Shown piece by piece: positions 18,273 to 27,217 of a DNA stretch of 64,000 nucleotides. The translations under genes and the position numbers were made by a program. The DNA is from Acidobacteria bacterium Mor1. GTDB lineage: Bacteria > Acidobacteriota > Polarisedimenticolia > Polarisedimenticolales > Polarisedimenticolaceae. How positions within the stretch are numbered: position 1 is the first letter of the stretch; the number at the start of each line of letters is the position of its first letter. The stretch lies in contig CP011806.1 in the NCBI GenBank assembly GCA_001664505.1, positions 2,642,904 to 2,706,903 of the forward strand. The letters run 5' to 3'. A model generated the notes under the pieces. That model had not been told where the DNA came from, ran no database searches, and was given only the letters and a program-made list of their open reading frames with translations.

Positions 18273-20798
18273 TTGAGCGAGTTCGACTGGAAAACCGGCG
18301 CGAGATTGATCCATCGCCACAACCGCGACCTGGGGGTCGGGCGTATCGTCGAGATCGCCGGCCGCCAGATGAGCGTCGAGTTCGCCCGGGTGGAGTCGCT
18401 GTTGCGCTTCGCCCTCGACTCCGACGCCGTACGACCGCTGGAGTTCGAACCGGGCTCCCGGGCGGAGCTCGGCGAAAGCGGCGAGACGGTGCAGATCGAG
18501 GAGCAACTCGACGACGCCCAGGTCAAGCTGTCCGACGGCCGGATCGTCGACTCCGAGTCGCTGTGGCCGGTGGACCCCGACGCCTCGCTGGTACAGCGGT
18601 TGGCTGCCGGCGATGTCGACCCCCCCGAGGACTTCGCCCTGCGCCTGGATGCCCTGCACCTGAGGCGCATCCGCGAAGCCGATGGCCTGGGTTCGTTTCT
18701 GGGCGGCCGCATTCAGCTCTTTCCCCATCAGCTCCACTGCGCCGAGCGGGCGACCCGCACCGATCCGGTGCGCTGGCTCCTCGCCGACGAGGTCGGCCTG
18801 GGCAAGACCGTCGAGGCCTGCCTGATTCTCAACCATCTGCTGCGCACCGGCCGGGCCGATCGCACGCTGGTGGTCGCTCCGGCGACCCTGACCGTGCAGT
18901 GGCTCGGCGAACTGTGGCGCAAGTACCACCAGGTCTTCACCCTGCTCGACGACAAGCGGCTCAACGATGTCGAGCGGGAGTACGGCAAGGGCTTCAATCC
19001 CTTCGAGGCCCACAACCGGTTGGTGGTCAGCCAGGAGATGCTGGTGGCGGAGCCGTGGTTGACCGAGCGTGCCGTCGAGGCGGGCATCGAGATGCTGATC
19101 GTCGACGAGGCCCACCACCTCAAGCGCGCGCCGGGACATCCGGGCAGCGCCGAGTACCGTTCGGTCCAGCCGATCGCCGAATCCGCCCGCCACGTGCTGC
19201 TGTTGACCGCCACCCCACTGGAAGAGGACGCCCACGGTTTCTTCCGGCTGCTTCAGCTGCTGCGCCCCGACGAGTTTCCCGAGGATGTCTCCTTCGACGA
19301 CCGGCTGGAAAAGGGCACGCCGCTGCCGCCCTGCACCAGCTCGACCCGCCGGGCGGATGTCGGCGGGTTTCCGCCCCGTCAGGGGGTTCCCATCGAGATA
19401 GACGGCTGGGACTCCTGGATCGATCTGGAGCGACAGCTGCGCAGCCGTCCGGTGAAGAACGCCCTGGAGCGCAAGCGTCTGCTGGACCGCATCCGCCGCG
19501 CCCACGTGTCGGCGGCGTCGCTGATCAAGGTGCTGCGTCCCGCCGACTTCGAGTTACGCGGCGCCGCCGAAGCCCTCGAGGAGGACGACCCGCGGCTGAC
19601 CTGGTTGGCCGAACAGGCCAAGAGTTGGCGGGACAACGGAGACAAGACCCTGGTGTTCGTCGCCGACCGGGAGTCCCTGGACCGGATCCGCACCACACTG
19701 CGGCGGGTCTCACAGATCCGCGTCGGCGTGTTTCACGAGGACCTGTCACCGGGACAGCGGGACATCGAGGTCGCCCAGTTCCGGCTGAAGAGCGGGCCGT
19801 CGATGCTTGTCTCCACCGAGTGCGGCGGAGAAGGGCGCAACTTCGAGTTCTGCACCCGCATGGTGCTGTTCGATCTGCCCTGGGATCCGATGGTGGTCGA
19901 GCAGCGCATCGGGCGGCTCGATCGGATCGGCCGGCGGCGGCCGGTGGAGATCGCCTACTTCCGCCCGCCGGTAGGCCTGGGTAAGGACATCGCCGGGCTC
20001 TACGAACAACTCGGACTGTTCCGTCAGCCGCTGGGCGGCGTCGAACGGGAGCTGAGCGGCGTGCGTCCCGCCATCGAGGAGCTGGCGTTGGGCCCCGAGG
20101 ATCAAGACACCTCCGGTCTCTTCGACAGCATCGTGCAGGACGCCCGGCAGGCCTTCTCCCGGGTTCACGAGGCGGCCTTCCAGCAGCTTCATCAGGAGCC
20201 CTACACCGCCGAACTCGGTCCGGGAATCCTGGAGCGGGTCCCGCCGGATCTGGACGAGCTGAACGAGGATGTGGTGCTGATGGCCTGCGAGCGGCTCAAC
20301 CTGCACACCGAGCCCCAGCCGGGTGAGGCGCGGCATTCGGTACTGCTGGGGAACCACGCCCGGGTCGACAGCTTGCCCGGCGTACCCGGCGGCTCGAACT
20401 TCCTCGGCACCTTCGACCGGGAAGAGGCGGTGGCCGACGAGACCATCGATTTCTATGCCGCCGGCCATCCCCTGGTCGAGGGCTTGCTGGCCCATCTCGA
20501 GGACCAGCCGCTGGGGCGGGTCACCCTGCTGCGGATCGCCGGCGACGAGGCCGGCTTCGGGCTGATGGCGATCTTCACCGACGGCCCGGACTTCCGGGCC
20601 GAAGCCATCGACGCCCAGATGCGGCCGCGGCCGGACCTGGCCGAGTTGCTGATCAAGCGCCCGGTCAAGACCAAACGGCTGAAAGCGGAGCACTGGGTGC
20701 GGCGTCCCGAGTGGGCTGCGCTGGTCGACGCGCTCTCGAGCAGGCTGCTGGACGGGCGAAATCCGGACGCTCTAGTCGCCTTCCAGATCGACCCGTAA
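18273..20798 (+). CDS. RapA/HepA-like SNF2-family ATPase
   Basis: 841 residues from TTG 18273, with GAGG five bases upstream. An N-terminal Tudor-like beta region (about 1-110) precedes the helicase core: motif I LLADEVGLGKTVEA (about 170), DEAH box VDEAHHLKR, motif III LLLTATPLEE, then the second lobe with TLVFVADRESLDRI, motif V STECGGEGRNFEFC and motif VI QRIGRLDRIGR. The order and the RIGRLDRIG form match RapA, which recycles stalled RNA polymerase in E. coli. At 841 residues it is shorter than E. coli RapA (968), with the reduction in the C-terminal part. The DISARM DrmD family is another SNF2 branch, but no partner genes are nearby. Confidence 0.85.
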   Translation: MSEFDWKTGARLIHRHNRDLGVGRIVEIAGRQMSVEFARVESLLRFALDSDAVRPLEFEPGSRAELGESGETVQIEEQLDDAQVKLSDGRIVDSESLWPVDPDASLVQRLAAGDVDPPEDFALRLDALHLRRIREADGLGSFLGGRIQLFPHQLHCAERATRTDPVRWLLADEVGLGKTVEACLILNHLLRTGRADRTLVVAPATLTVQWLGELWRKYHQVFTLLDDKRLNDVEREYGKGFNPFEAHNRLVVSQEMLVAEPWLTERAVEAGIEMLIVDEAHHLKRAPGHPGSAEYRSVQPIAESARHVLLLTATPLEEDAHGFFRLLQLLRPDEFPEDVSFDDRLEKGTPLPPCTSSTRRADVGGFPPRQGVPIEIDGWDSWIDLERQLRSRPVKNALERKRLLDRIRRAHVSAASLIKVLRPADFELRGAAEALEEDDPRLTWLAEQAKSWRDNGDKTLVFVADRESLDRIRTTLRRVSQIRVGVFHEDLSPGQRDIEVAQFRLKSGPSMLVSTECGGEGRNFEFCTRMVLFDLPWDPMVVEQRIGRLDRIGRRRPVEIAYFRPPVGLGKDIAGLYEQLGLFRQPLGGVERELSGVRPAIEELALGPEDQDTSGLFDSIVQDARQAFSRVHEAAFQQLHQEPYTAELGPGILERVPPDLDELNEDVVLMACERLNLHTEPQPGEARHSVLLGNHARVDSLPGVPGGSNFLGTFDREEAVADETIDFYAAGHPLVEGLLAHLEDQPLGRVTLLRIAGDEAGFGLMAIFTDGPDFRAEAIDAQMRPRPDLAELLIKRPVKTKRLKAEHWVRRPEWAALVDALSSRLLDGRNPDALVAFQIDP

Positions 20799-20812
20799 AG
20801 CTAAATAATTAA

Positions 20813-20842
20813 CAGATCATGCAAGAATAGACGCATGATCTG
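20813..20842. repeat. Perfect 10-bp inverted repeat, 10-base spacer
   Basis: CAGATCATGC (20813-20822) and GCATGATCTG (20833-20842) are exact reverse complements separated by AAGAATAGAC. It lies just after the RapA-like gene in an unusually AT-rich stretch upstream of the cytochrome gene. It could be a transcript-end hairpin or an operator; no T-tract follows. Confidence 0.45.
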
Positions 20843-20870
20843 ATCGCATAGAAGGCGCATATCCAACGAA

Positions 20871-20904
20871 TTGCAGGAAGACTTGCCTCGGGGTATCTTC
20901 CTGC
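20871..20904 (+). promoter_or_regulatory. Candidate sigma70-type promoter overlapping an inverted repeat, cytochrome operon
   Basis: TTGCAG (20871-20876) and TATCTT (20894-20899) are 17 bases apart. A nine-pair inverted repeat, GCAGGAAGA (20873-20881) with TCTTCCTGC (20896-20904), covers both hexamers, so a bound regulator would block or reshape the promoter. A start near 20906 gives a leader of about 80 bases. Confidence 0.4.
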
Positions 20905-20986
20905 CGATATTCGTTCTCCTCCGGTCAGGTGACTCGCGCGGCGTGGTGTGCCGTGGGGCCGAGCCGGAATCGCGAGGCCCTTTGTC

Positions 20987-23845
20987 ATGACCGAAGGTTC
21001 CAACGACACCCCGAAGAAACCGGTCCGCCGTCGCAAGAAATATGTGCCGGTGGTCGGTCCGAATCTAGGCCGCCTGCTTGCGGTGGTCTTCGGGCTGTTC
21101 GCCGTGATGGTGATCAACTCCGTCTACCTGATCAGCATCACCATCGCCGGTGTCGAATACCAGAACTGGTTCTACCTGAACATGTTCATCTTCCACCTGG
21201 TGCTGGGGGTCGCCCTCATCGGCCCGGTGGTGGTCTTCGGCGTCATCCACTGGAAGAACGCGTACAACCGCCCCAACAAGAGAGCGGTCCGGGTCGGCAT
21301 CGCCCTGTTCATGGTGGCCAACACCATCCTGATCACCGGCATCATCCTCACCCGGGTGGAACTCTTCGGCTTCCGCTTCGAAGTCAACAACCCCTTCGCC
21401 CGCTCCACCGCCTACTGGCTGCACATCCTCTGCCCGCTGATCGCCATGTGGCTGTTCGTGCTGCACCGGCTGGCCGGGCGCAAGATCAAGTGGAAGGTCG
21501 GGCTGGCCTGGGCGGGCGTGGCCGCGGCCTTCGCCGGCGGCATGCTGCTGTTCCACAAGCAGGACCCGCGAGCCTGGAACGTGGTCGGTCCCGAGAGCGG
21601 CGAGCAGTACTTCTTCCCGTCTCTGGCCCGCACCTCCGACGGAAACTTCATCGATGCCGAGGTGCTGGACAACAACGCCTATTGCCAGGAATGCCACGTC
21701 GAGGTCCACGACAGCTGGATGCACAGCGTCCACAAGTGGAGTTCGTTCAACAACCCGCCCTACGAGGCCAGCGTGCTGGAGACCCGGCAGGCGATGATGG
21801 CCCGGGACGGCAACGTCCAGGGCTCCCGCTTCTGCGCCGGTTGCCACGACCCGGTGCCCTTCTTCAGCGGTGCCTTCGACGATCCCAAGTTCGACGACCC
21901 GAACTACGACCTGGCCAGCGACGAGATGGCCCAGGCGGGCATCACCTGCACCGTCTGTCATTCGATCTCCAACGTCAACAGCGTGCGGGGCAACGCCGAC
22001 TACACCATCGACGAGCCGACCCACTACCCGTTCACTTTCAGCGACAACGACTTCCTCAAGTGGGTCAACCGCCAGCTGATCAAGGCCAAGCCGGAGTTCC
22101 ACAAGGCCACGTTCCTCAAACCGCTGCACCGCACCACCGAGTACTGCGGCACCTGCCACAAGGTGCACCTGCCGCCGGAGCTCAACGACTACAAGTGGCT
22201 GCGCGGCCAGAACCACTACGACGCCTTCTGGCTGAGCGGCGTTTCCGGCCAGGGCATCACCAGCTTCTACTATCCGCCCAAGGCCGAGCCCAACTGCAAC
22301 AACTGCCACATGCCGCTGGTGGCGGTGAACGAGGACGACTCCAACTTCGGCGCCCAGGTTCGTGACGACAGCGGCCTGCTCAAGACCTTCGACCACCAGT
22401 TCCCCTCGGCCAACGCCGCGATTCCGCACCTGTTGCGGGACAAAATGCCCGACCCCGACGGCGCCATCGAGGCCCACCGGGAGTTCAACAAGGGTGTGAT
22501 GCGGGTCGACCTGTTCGGGCTGAAGAAGGAAGGCAAGATCGACGGCGAGCTGATCGCACCGCTGCGTCCCGAGGTGCCGGCGCTGGAGCCCGGCGAGACC
22601 TACCTGCTCGAGACGATCATTCGCACGGTCAAGATGGGGCACCTGTTCACCCAGGGCACCGTCGACTCCAACCAGGTCTGGATGGACGTGACCGTGACCC
22701 ACGGCGACGAACTGATCGGCCGCAGCGGCGGCCGGCGCCAGGGCGACAACGCCGTCGACCCCTGGTCCCACTTCGTCAACGCCTTCGTCATCGACCGCAA
22801 CGGCAACCGCATCGCCCGGCGCAACGCCGAAGACATCTTCGTCGCGCTCTACAACAACCAGATCCCGCCCGGCGCCGCCGACGTGATCCACTACAAGCTC
22901 GACGTGCCGGAGAAGGCCACCAAGCCGATCACCGTCGAGGTCAAGCTGCAGTACCGCAAGTTCGACACCGAGTACATGCGCTTCGTGACCGAGAACGAGG
23001 AGTACTACAACGACCTGCCGATCCTGACCCTGGCCCACGACAAGATCACCTTCCCGATCGCAGGCAACGAGCAGATGCCGCTGAACCACGAATCGCCGAT
23101 CGAGCCGTGGCAGCGCTGGAACGACTACGGCATCGGCCTGTTGCTCAAACCGGGCAGCGGCCAGCTGCGCCAGGCCAAGGAGGCCTTCGAGCAGGTCGAG
23201 GCCATGGGGCGTCCCGACGGGCCGCTGAACCTGACCCGGGTCTACCTGCGGGAGGGCCTGGTCCAGACCCACGCTCCCGAGGCGCTGGAACGGGCGGCGA
23301 GCTTCTCGCCGCCGGCCAACCAGTGGTCGCTGCTCTGGTTCGGCGCCCAGGTCGCCGAGGACAACGGCGACTACGACAAGGCGATCGAAAACCTCGAGGA
23401 CATCGTCCGCGGCGGCTTCACCCAGGCCGAGGGCCGGGGCTTCGATTTCGCCAAGGACTACCGGGTGCTCAACGCCCTGGCAGGCGCCATCTACCAGCGG
23501 GGCCTGCGGGAGCGGGGTGACGAGCGCACCACCTACATGGAACGGGCCCGGGACCGTTATCTGGAGGCGCTGTCCTACGATCCGGAAAACCTGGTCGCCC
23601 ACTACGGCCTCAAGCAGGTCTACCAGGACCTGGGCGACGTCGAAAAAGAACGGGAACACACCGAGCTGCACGCCACCTACAAGCCCGACGACAACGCCCG
23701 CGACTACGCAGTGGCCCAGGCCCGTCGTAATTACCCTGCCGCAAACAAGGCGGCGGAATCCGTTGTGATCTACGATCTGAGTCGTACATCCGACTACACA
23801 TGGCCCGGGGCGTCGGTGGAGGTGGCCCAGCATGACGACGAATGA
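20987..23845 (+). CDS. Membrane multiheme cytochrome with TPR-like tail
   Basis: 952 residues from ATG 20987 (GAGG nine bases upstream); the longer frame from 20948 has no ribosome site. Five membrane helices lie between 29 and 190, with histidines at 70, 88, 146 and 160; H146 and H160 are 14 apart as in b-type heme helices. Then come five CxxCH c-type heme sites: CQECH (233), CAGCH (283), CTVCH (321), CGTCH (387) and CNNCH (437). This resembles cytochrome c554-like multiheme domains. A beta-rich region (about 500-690) and TPR-like repeats (about 720-910, including ALSYDPENLVAHYGLKQVY) complete it. It probably carries electrons between membrane quinones and a periplasmic partner; the substrate is unknown. 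The next gene overlaps it by 14 bases. Confidence 0.82.
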   Translation: MTEGSNDTPKKPVRRRKKYVPVVGPNLGRLLAVVFGLFAVMVINSVYLISITIAGVEYQNWFYLNMFIFHLVLGVALIGPVVVFGVIHWKNAYNRPNKRAVRVGIALFMVANTILITGIILTRVELFGFRFEVNNPFARSTAYWLHILCPLIAMWLFVLHRLAGRKIKWKVGLAWAGVAAAFAGGMLLFHKQDPRAWNVVGPESGEQYFFPSLARTSDGNFIDAEVLDNNAYCQECHVEVHDSWMHSVHKWSSFNNPPYEASVLETRQAMMARDGNVQGSRFCAGCHDPVPFFSGAFDDPKFDDPNYDLASDEMAQAGITCTVCHSISNVNSVRGNADYTIDEPTHYPFTFSDNDFLKWVNRQLIKAKPEFHKATFLKPLHRTTEYCGTCHKVHLPPELNDYKWLRGQNHYDAFWLSGVSGQGITSFYYPPKAEPNCNNCHMPLVAVNEDDSNFGAQVRDDSGLLKTFDHQFPSANAAIPHLLRDKMPDPDGAIEAHREFNKGVMRVDLFGLKKEGKIDGELIAPLRPEVPALEPGETYLLETIIRTVKMGHLFTQGTVDSNQVWMDVTVTHGDELIGRSGGRRQGDNAVDPWSHFVNAFVIDRNGNRIARRNAEDIFVALYNNQIPPGAADVIHYKLDVPEKATKPITVEVKLQYRKFDTEYMRFVTENEEYYNDLPILTLAHDKITFPIAGNEQMPLNHESPIEPWQRWNDYGIGLLLKPGSGQLRQAKEAFEQVEAMGRPDGPLNLTRVYLREGLVQTHAPEALERAASFSPPANQWSLLWFGAQVAEDNGDYDKAIENLEDIVRGGFTQAEGRGFDFAKDYRVLNALAGAIYQRGLRERGDERTTYMERARDRYLEALSYDPENLVAHYGLKQVYQDLGDVEKEREHTELHATYKPDDNARDYAVAQARRNYPAANKAAESVVIYDLSRTSDYTWPGASVEVAQHDDE

Positions 23846-25712
23846 CCCGCAGAAGCAGAACCCCGAGGAAGAGTTCGTCCATGAAGACGACTCGATCATC
23901 GGGACCGCATTCAAGTGGTCGCTGGTCGCGATCGCGCTGATCGCGGTTGTCGGCGCGGGGATCTGGTTCGCCACTCGCGAGAAAGCGGTCGCCGAGCAGA
24001 CCATCGAACGGGACGACATCGTCGCGCCGGACAAGCTGGTCCAGACCGCGGCCGACCGGCCCGACGTGCGCTTCACCGACGTGACCGCCGCGGCGGGAAT
24101 CAGTTTCGAGCACGTCAGCGGAGCCACCGGCGAGAAGCTGCTCCCCGAGACCATGGGTGGCGGCAGCGCCTTCTTCGACTACGACGGTGACGGCGATCAG
24201 GATCTGCTGTTCGTCAACTCGACCCACTGGGCCCACGACAACGTCTCGTCCAAGCCGACCATGGCGCTCTACCAAAACGACGGCAGCGGCAACTTCAGCG
24301 ACGTGACCCGGGGCTCCGGCCTCGACGTCAGCTTCTACGGCCAGGGGGTCGCGGTCGCCGACTACGACGGCGACGGCGACACCGACGTGTTCTTCACCGC
24401 CGTCGGCCCCAACCGCCTGTTCCGCAACGACGGCGGCAAGTTCACCGACGTGACCCGCAGCGCCGGCGTCGGCGGCGAATCGAAACGCTGGAGCTCCAGC
24501 GCCGGCTTCTTCGACTACGACAACGACGGCGACCTGGACCTGTTCGTCTGCAACTACGTGCAGTGGTCCCGCGAGATCGACATCGAGCTCAACTTCTCGC
24601 TCAACGGCACCGACCGGGCCTACGGGCCGCCGACCAACTATCAGGGCAGCCACTCCTATCTCTACCGCAACGACGGCGGCGGCAAGTTCACCGACGTCTC
24701 CGAAGAGGCGGGCATCGAGGTGGCCAACCCGGCCACCGGCGCCGCCATGGGCAAGGCCCTGGCGCTGACCTTCGCCGACGTCGACGACGACGGTTTCCTC
24801 GATATCTTCGTGGCCAACGACACCGTCCAGAACTTCGCCTTCCAGAACAAGGGTGACGGCACGTTCAAGGAGATCGGTTCGGTCAGCGGCCTGGGCTTCG
24901 ACAGCACCGGCAGCGCCACCGGCGCCATGGGCATCGACGTCGCCGACTTCGCCAACGGCGACTACCTCGGCGTCGGCATCGGCAACTTCTCCAACGAGAC
25001 CACTTCGTTCTACGTCCAGCAGCCGCGCAACCCCTGGCAGTGGGTCGATCAGGCCAATGCCGAGGGTATCGGCTCCCCCAGCCGGCTCAAGCTGAGCTTC
25101 GGCCTGTTCTTCTTCGACTACGACCTGGACGGCCGTCAGGACCTGCTGCAGGCCAACGGCCACCTCGAAGACGAGATCAACGAGGTGCAGCCGAGCCAGC
25201 ACTACCTGCAGCCGGCCCAGGTGTTCTGGAACTGCGGCCCCAAGGCCAAGTCCTGCTTCGCCGCTGTCGACGAGAAAGATCTCGGCGACCTCGCCCGGCC
25301 GATCGTCGGCCGTGGCGCCGGCTACGCGGACATCGATGCCGACGGCGACCTGGACGTGCTGCTGACCCAGACCGGCGGCAAGCCGCTGCTGATCCGCAAC
25401 GAGCAGGATCTGGGCAACCACTGGCTGCGGGTCAAGGCGGTCGGCCGCGGCGACAACACCGACGCCATCGGCGCCGAGGTCATCCTGGTCGCCGGCGGCG
25501 AGACCCAGCGCCGCTTCGTGATGCCCAGCCGCAGCTACCTGTCCCAGGTCGAGCTGCCGGTAACCTTCGGGCTCGGCAAGAACGACGGCGTCGATTCGCT
25601 GGTCGTACGCTGGCCCGACGGCTCCGAGCAAACGGTGTCGGTCGACGGCATCGACACCACGATCACCGTGCGACAGGGAGAGCTCGTGTCCGAGTCGGAA
25701 GCGGCTCGCTAA
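23832..25712 (+). CDS. CRTAC1-family FG-GAP/ASPIC-UnbV protein, membrane-anchored
   Basis: 626 residues. One membrane helix (about 28-47) acts as an uncleaved anchor, and the rest faces the periplasm. Repeated calcium-binding FG-GAP/VCBS motifs are visible: FFDYDGDGDQDLLFVN, VADYDGDGDTDVFF, FFDYDNDGDLDLFVCN, FADVDDDGFLDIFVAN and IDADGDLDVLLTQ. They form a beta-propeller. The C terminus (about 525-620) is the ASPIC/UnbV module (NHWLRVKAVGRGDNTDAIGA, then VRWPDGSEQTV). It starts inside the end of the cytochrome gene, so the two products very likely act together. The biochemical role of the CRTAC1 family in bacteria is not settled. Confidence 0.88.
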   Translation: MTTNDPQKQNPEEEFVHEDDSIIGTAFKWSLVAIALIAVVGAGIWFATREKAVAEQTIERDDIVAPDKLVQTAADRPDVRFTDVTAAAGISFEHVSGATGEKLLPETMGGGSAFFDYDGDGDQDLLFVNSTHWAHDNVSSKPTMALYQNDGSGNFSDVTRGSGLDVSFYGQGVAVADYDGDGDTDVFFTAVGPNRLFRNDGGKFTDVTRSAGVGGESKRWSSSAGFFDYDNDGDLDLFVCNYVQWSREIDIELNFSLNGTDRAYGPPTNYQGSHSYLYRNDGGGKFTDVSEEAGIEVANPATGAAMGKALALTFADVDDDGFLDIFVANDTVQNFAFQNKGDGTFKEIGSVSGLGFDSTGSATGAMGIDVADFANGDYLGVGIGNFSNETTSFYVQQPRNPWQWVDQANAEGIGSPSRLKLSFGLFFFDYDLDGRQDLLQANGHLEDEINEVQPSQHYLQPAQVFWNCGPKAKSCFAAVDEKDLGDLARPIVGRGAGYADIDADGDLDVLLTQTGGKPLLIRNEQDLGNHWLRVKAVGRGDNTDAIGAEVILVAGGETQRRFVMPSRSYLSQVELPVTFGLGKNDGVDSLVVRWPDGSEQTVSVDGIDTTITVRQGELVSESEAAR

Positions 25713-25754
25713 CCAGAGACCCTTGACCGAGACCCCGAGCGAGGGGCGCCCCAG

Positions 25755-26198
25755 ATGTCCGACAAGAAACAGCGCCAGCAGAACGTCCTCGGAATCCTTG
25801 CGCGCAACCGCATCGACTCCCAGGACCAGCTGCTGGACCTGCTGCTGGCCGAAGGGGTGCGCACCACCCAGTCGACCCTCTCCCGGGACCTGCGGGAGCT
25901 GGGCATCGTCAAGAGCCCCTCGGGCTACCGCCGTCCCGAAATCGATGCCGCCCGCCCGGCACTCCTGGACGATCTCGCCCGCCAGATCCGGCGCAAGCTG
26001 ATCCGTGTCGACGTCGGCGGCAACATCGTGGTGTTGCGCACCGAGATCCCTGAAGAGGCGGTGGAGGTCGCCGGCCAGATCGATCGCTCGGCGGTGCACC
26101 AGGCGATCAGCGCCCTGGCCATCGGCGACACGGTGCTGGTCATCGCGAGGACGCCGGCCTATGCGAGGGATGTGGCCCGGGCGCTGAGGAAGGCGTAG
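25755..26198 (+). CDS. argR: Arginine repressor ArgR-like
   Basis: 147 residues, the normal ArgR length. The N-terminal winged helix has STLSRDLRELGIVK, the recognition helix signature of ArgR/AhrC. The C-terminal hexamerisation domain (about 75-147) ends with HQAISALAIGDTVLVIAR. In typical ArgR the arginine-binding loop reads GTIAGDDT with two adjacent Asp; here the aligned stretch reads ALAIGDT, so one of the two is Gly. Arginine sensing may be altered. No arginine biosynthesis or catabolism gene is in the window, and it stands 42 bases after the CRTAC1 gene. Confidence 0.87.
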   Translation: MSDKKQRQQNVLGILARNRIDSQDQLLDLLLAEGVRTTQSTLSRDLRELGIVKSPSGYRRPEIDAARPALLDDLARQIRRKLIRVDVGGNIVVLRTEIPEEAVEVAGQIDRSAVHQAISALAIGDTVLVIARTPAYARDVARALRKA

Positions 26199-26231
26199 GG
26201 GGCGCCGAGCCGGTCATGGCGGCAGGTGGGT

Positions 26232-26263
26232 CGGGCGCCCCGCCGTGGGTGACGGGGCGCCCG
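26232..26263. terminator. Strong hairpin between convergent argR and PDZ genes
   Basis: CGGGCGCCCCG (26232-26242) and CGGGGCGCCCG (26253-26263) are a perfect 11-pair stem with a 10-base loop in the 72-base gap between two converging genes. Stability and place suggest a bidirectional stop, although no T-tract of note follows on either side. Confidence 0.5.
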
Positions 26264-26270
26264 GTCGGAC

Positions 26271-27173
26271 TCATTCCTTCTCTTCGTTCTTCTTCTGCTC
26301 CAGCAGGATCTTGACCTCCGGCTGGATGCGCTCGACGTGGCGCAGCTTGATCTCGCTCTCGCCGAAGACGAAGTGGTTGTGCAGCCCCTCGGACTCCATG
26401 AAGTCCTTGGCCGAGCCGAGGGTGGCGTCGATCCGGTGCGCCGCGCCGCGACGATTGACGTCGAGGCGAATGCCCTCGCCGGGCTCGCCGGCCGCGATGC
26501 GGTCATGGAGATGGTTGCCGCCGGTCAGCGGCTGGCCGTCGATGGCGACGATCACATCCCCGGCGGCGAGCCCCGCCTGGAACGCCGGTGCGCCCTCGAC
26601 CACCCGCTTGACCAGGATCCCGTGCTCGACCCCCATGAACTCGGCGAGCTGCGGGTTGAGCCATTCGAACTCGACGCCGAGATAGGGACGGTCCTCGTCG
26701 ACCACCACCGCCCAGCGGACGGCGTGGTGATCGGGATGCTCGCCAAGCTCGACGTAGTACGGCTCGTCGCTCTCGCCGCGGCGCACGACGATGCGCACCC
26801 GGTCGCCGGGGCGGGTGTCCGCCAGCTTCTCGGTCAGATCGCTGTAGCTGGCCATCTCGATACCGTCGATCTCGAGTAGCTGGTCGCCGGACCGCAGGCC
26901 GGCCTTCTGGGCGGCGCTGCCTTCGAAGACCTGCTCGAGGATCAGCGACTGCACCCCGCTGACCGCCGTTTCCAGCTGGGCGATCGTCGCGCCGAGGTAA
27001 CCGCGCGGCTGTTCCACGACCTCCTCGGTCACTCTCAGCCGCACGTTCTCGTCGCCGGCGCTGCCTGCAGAGACCCACTCGCCCCCTTCCTGGGCGACGA
27101 CCCACTCTTCTTCGGCGACGACGCCCGCCACGCCGGCAATCAGCACCGTGGCGATGATCAGTAGCTTTTTCAT
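26271..27173 (-). CDS. Periplasmic protein with two PDZ domains and no protease domain
   Basis: 300 residues from ATG 27173 with AGGAG seven bases upstream. A signal peptide (about 1-20, ending VVAEE) is followed by PDZ domain 1 (about 58-140; YLGATIAQ, GSAAQKAGLRSGDQLLEIDG) and PDZ domain 2 (about 163-245; YLGVEFEWLN, GAPAFQAGLAAGDVIVAIDG). The tail is charged. No trypsin-like His-Asp-Ser triad is present, so it is not a DegS/HtrA enzyme. It is the third gene of a unit with an ECF sigma factor and a probable anti-sigma factor, separated by 44 bases. It may therefore present or sense unfolded envelope protein termini for that circuit, which is inference. Confidence 0.82.
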   Translation of the reverse strand: MKKLLIIATVLIAGVAGVVAEEEWVVAQEGGEWVSAGSAGDENVRLRVTEEVVEQPRGYLGATIAQLETAVSGVQSLILEQVFEGSAAQKAGLRSGDQLLEIDGIEMASYSDLTEKLADTRPGDRVRIVVRRGESDEPYYVELGEHPDHHAVRWAVVVDEDRPYLGVEFEWLNPQLAEFMGVEHGILVKRVVEGAPAFQAGLAAGDVIVAIDGQPLTGGNHLHDRIAAGEPGEGIRLDVNRRGAAHRIDATLGSAKDFMESEGLHNHFVFGESEIKLRHVERIQPEVKILLEQKKNEEKE

Positions 27174-27217
27174 GAACGCTCTCCTGACGTTGTTCGATGA
27201 ATGTTGCGCGTCTTCCG

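Noticed and set aside
18273-20798. The SNF2 gene as part of a DISARM or other defence locus
   Set aside because: No methylase, PLD, DUF1998 or other defence partner lies next to it, and its RIGRLDRIG and DEVGLGKT forms fit RapA.
21065-24154. A 1029-codon open frame on minus opposite the cytochrome gene
   Set aside because: It has Val/Leu/Gly/His-rich low-complexity content and no domain, while the plus strand has five CxxCH sites and a ribosome site. It is a codon-bias shadow of high GC.
23610-26099. An 829-codon minus frame opposite the CRTAC1 and argR genes
   Set aside because: It crosses several well-supported plus-strand genes and reads as repetitive Val/Ala/Asp sequence typical of antisense to high-GC coding DNA.
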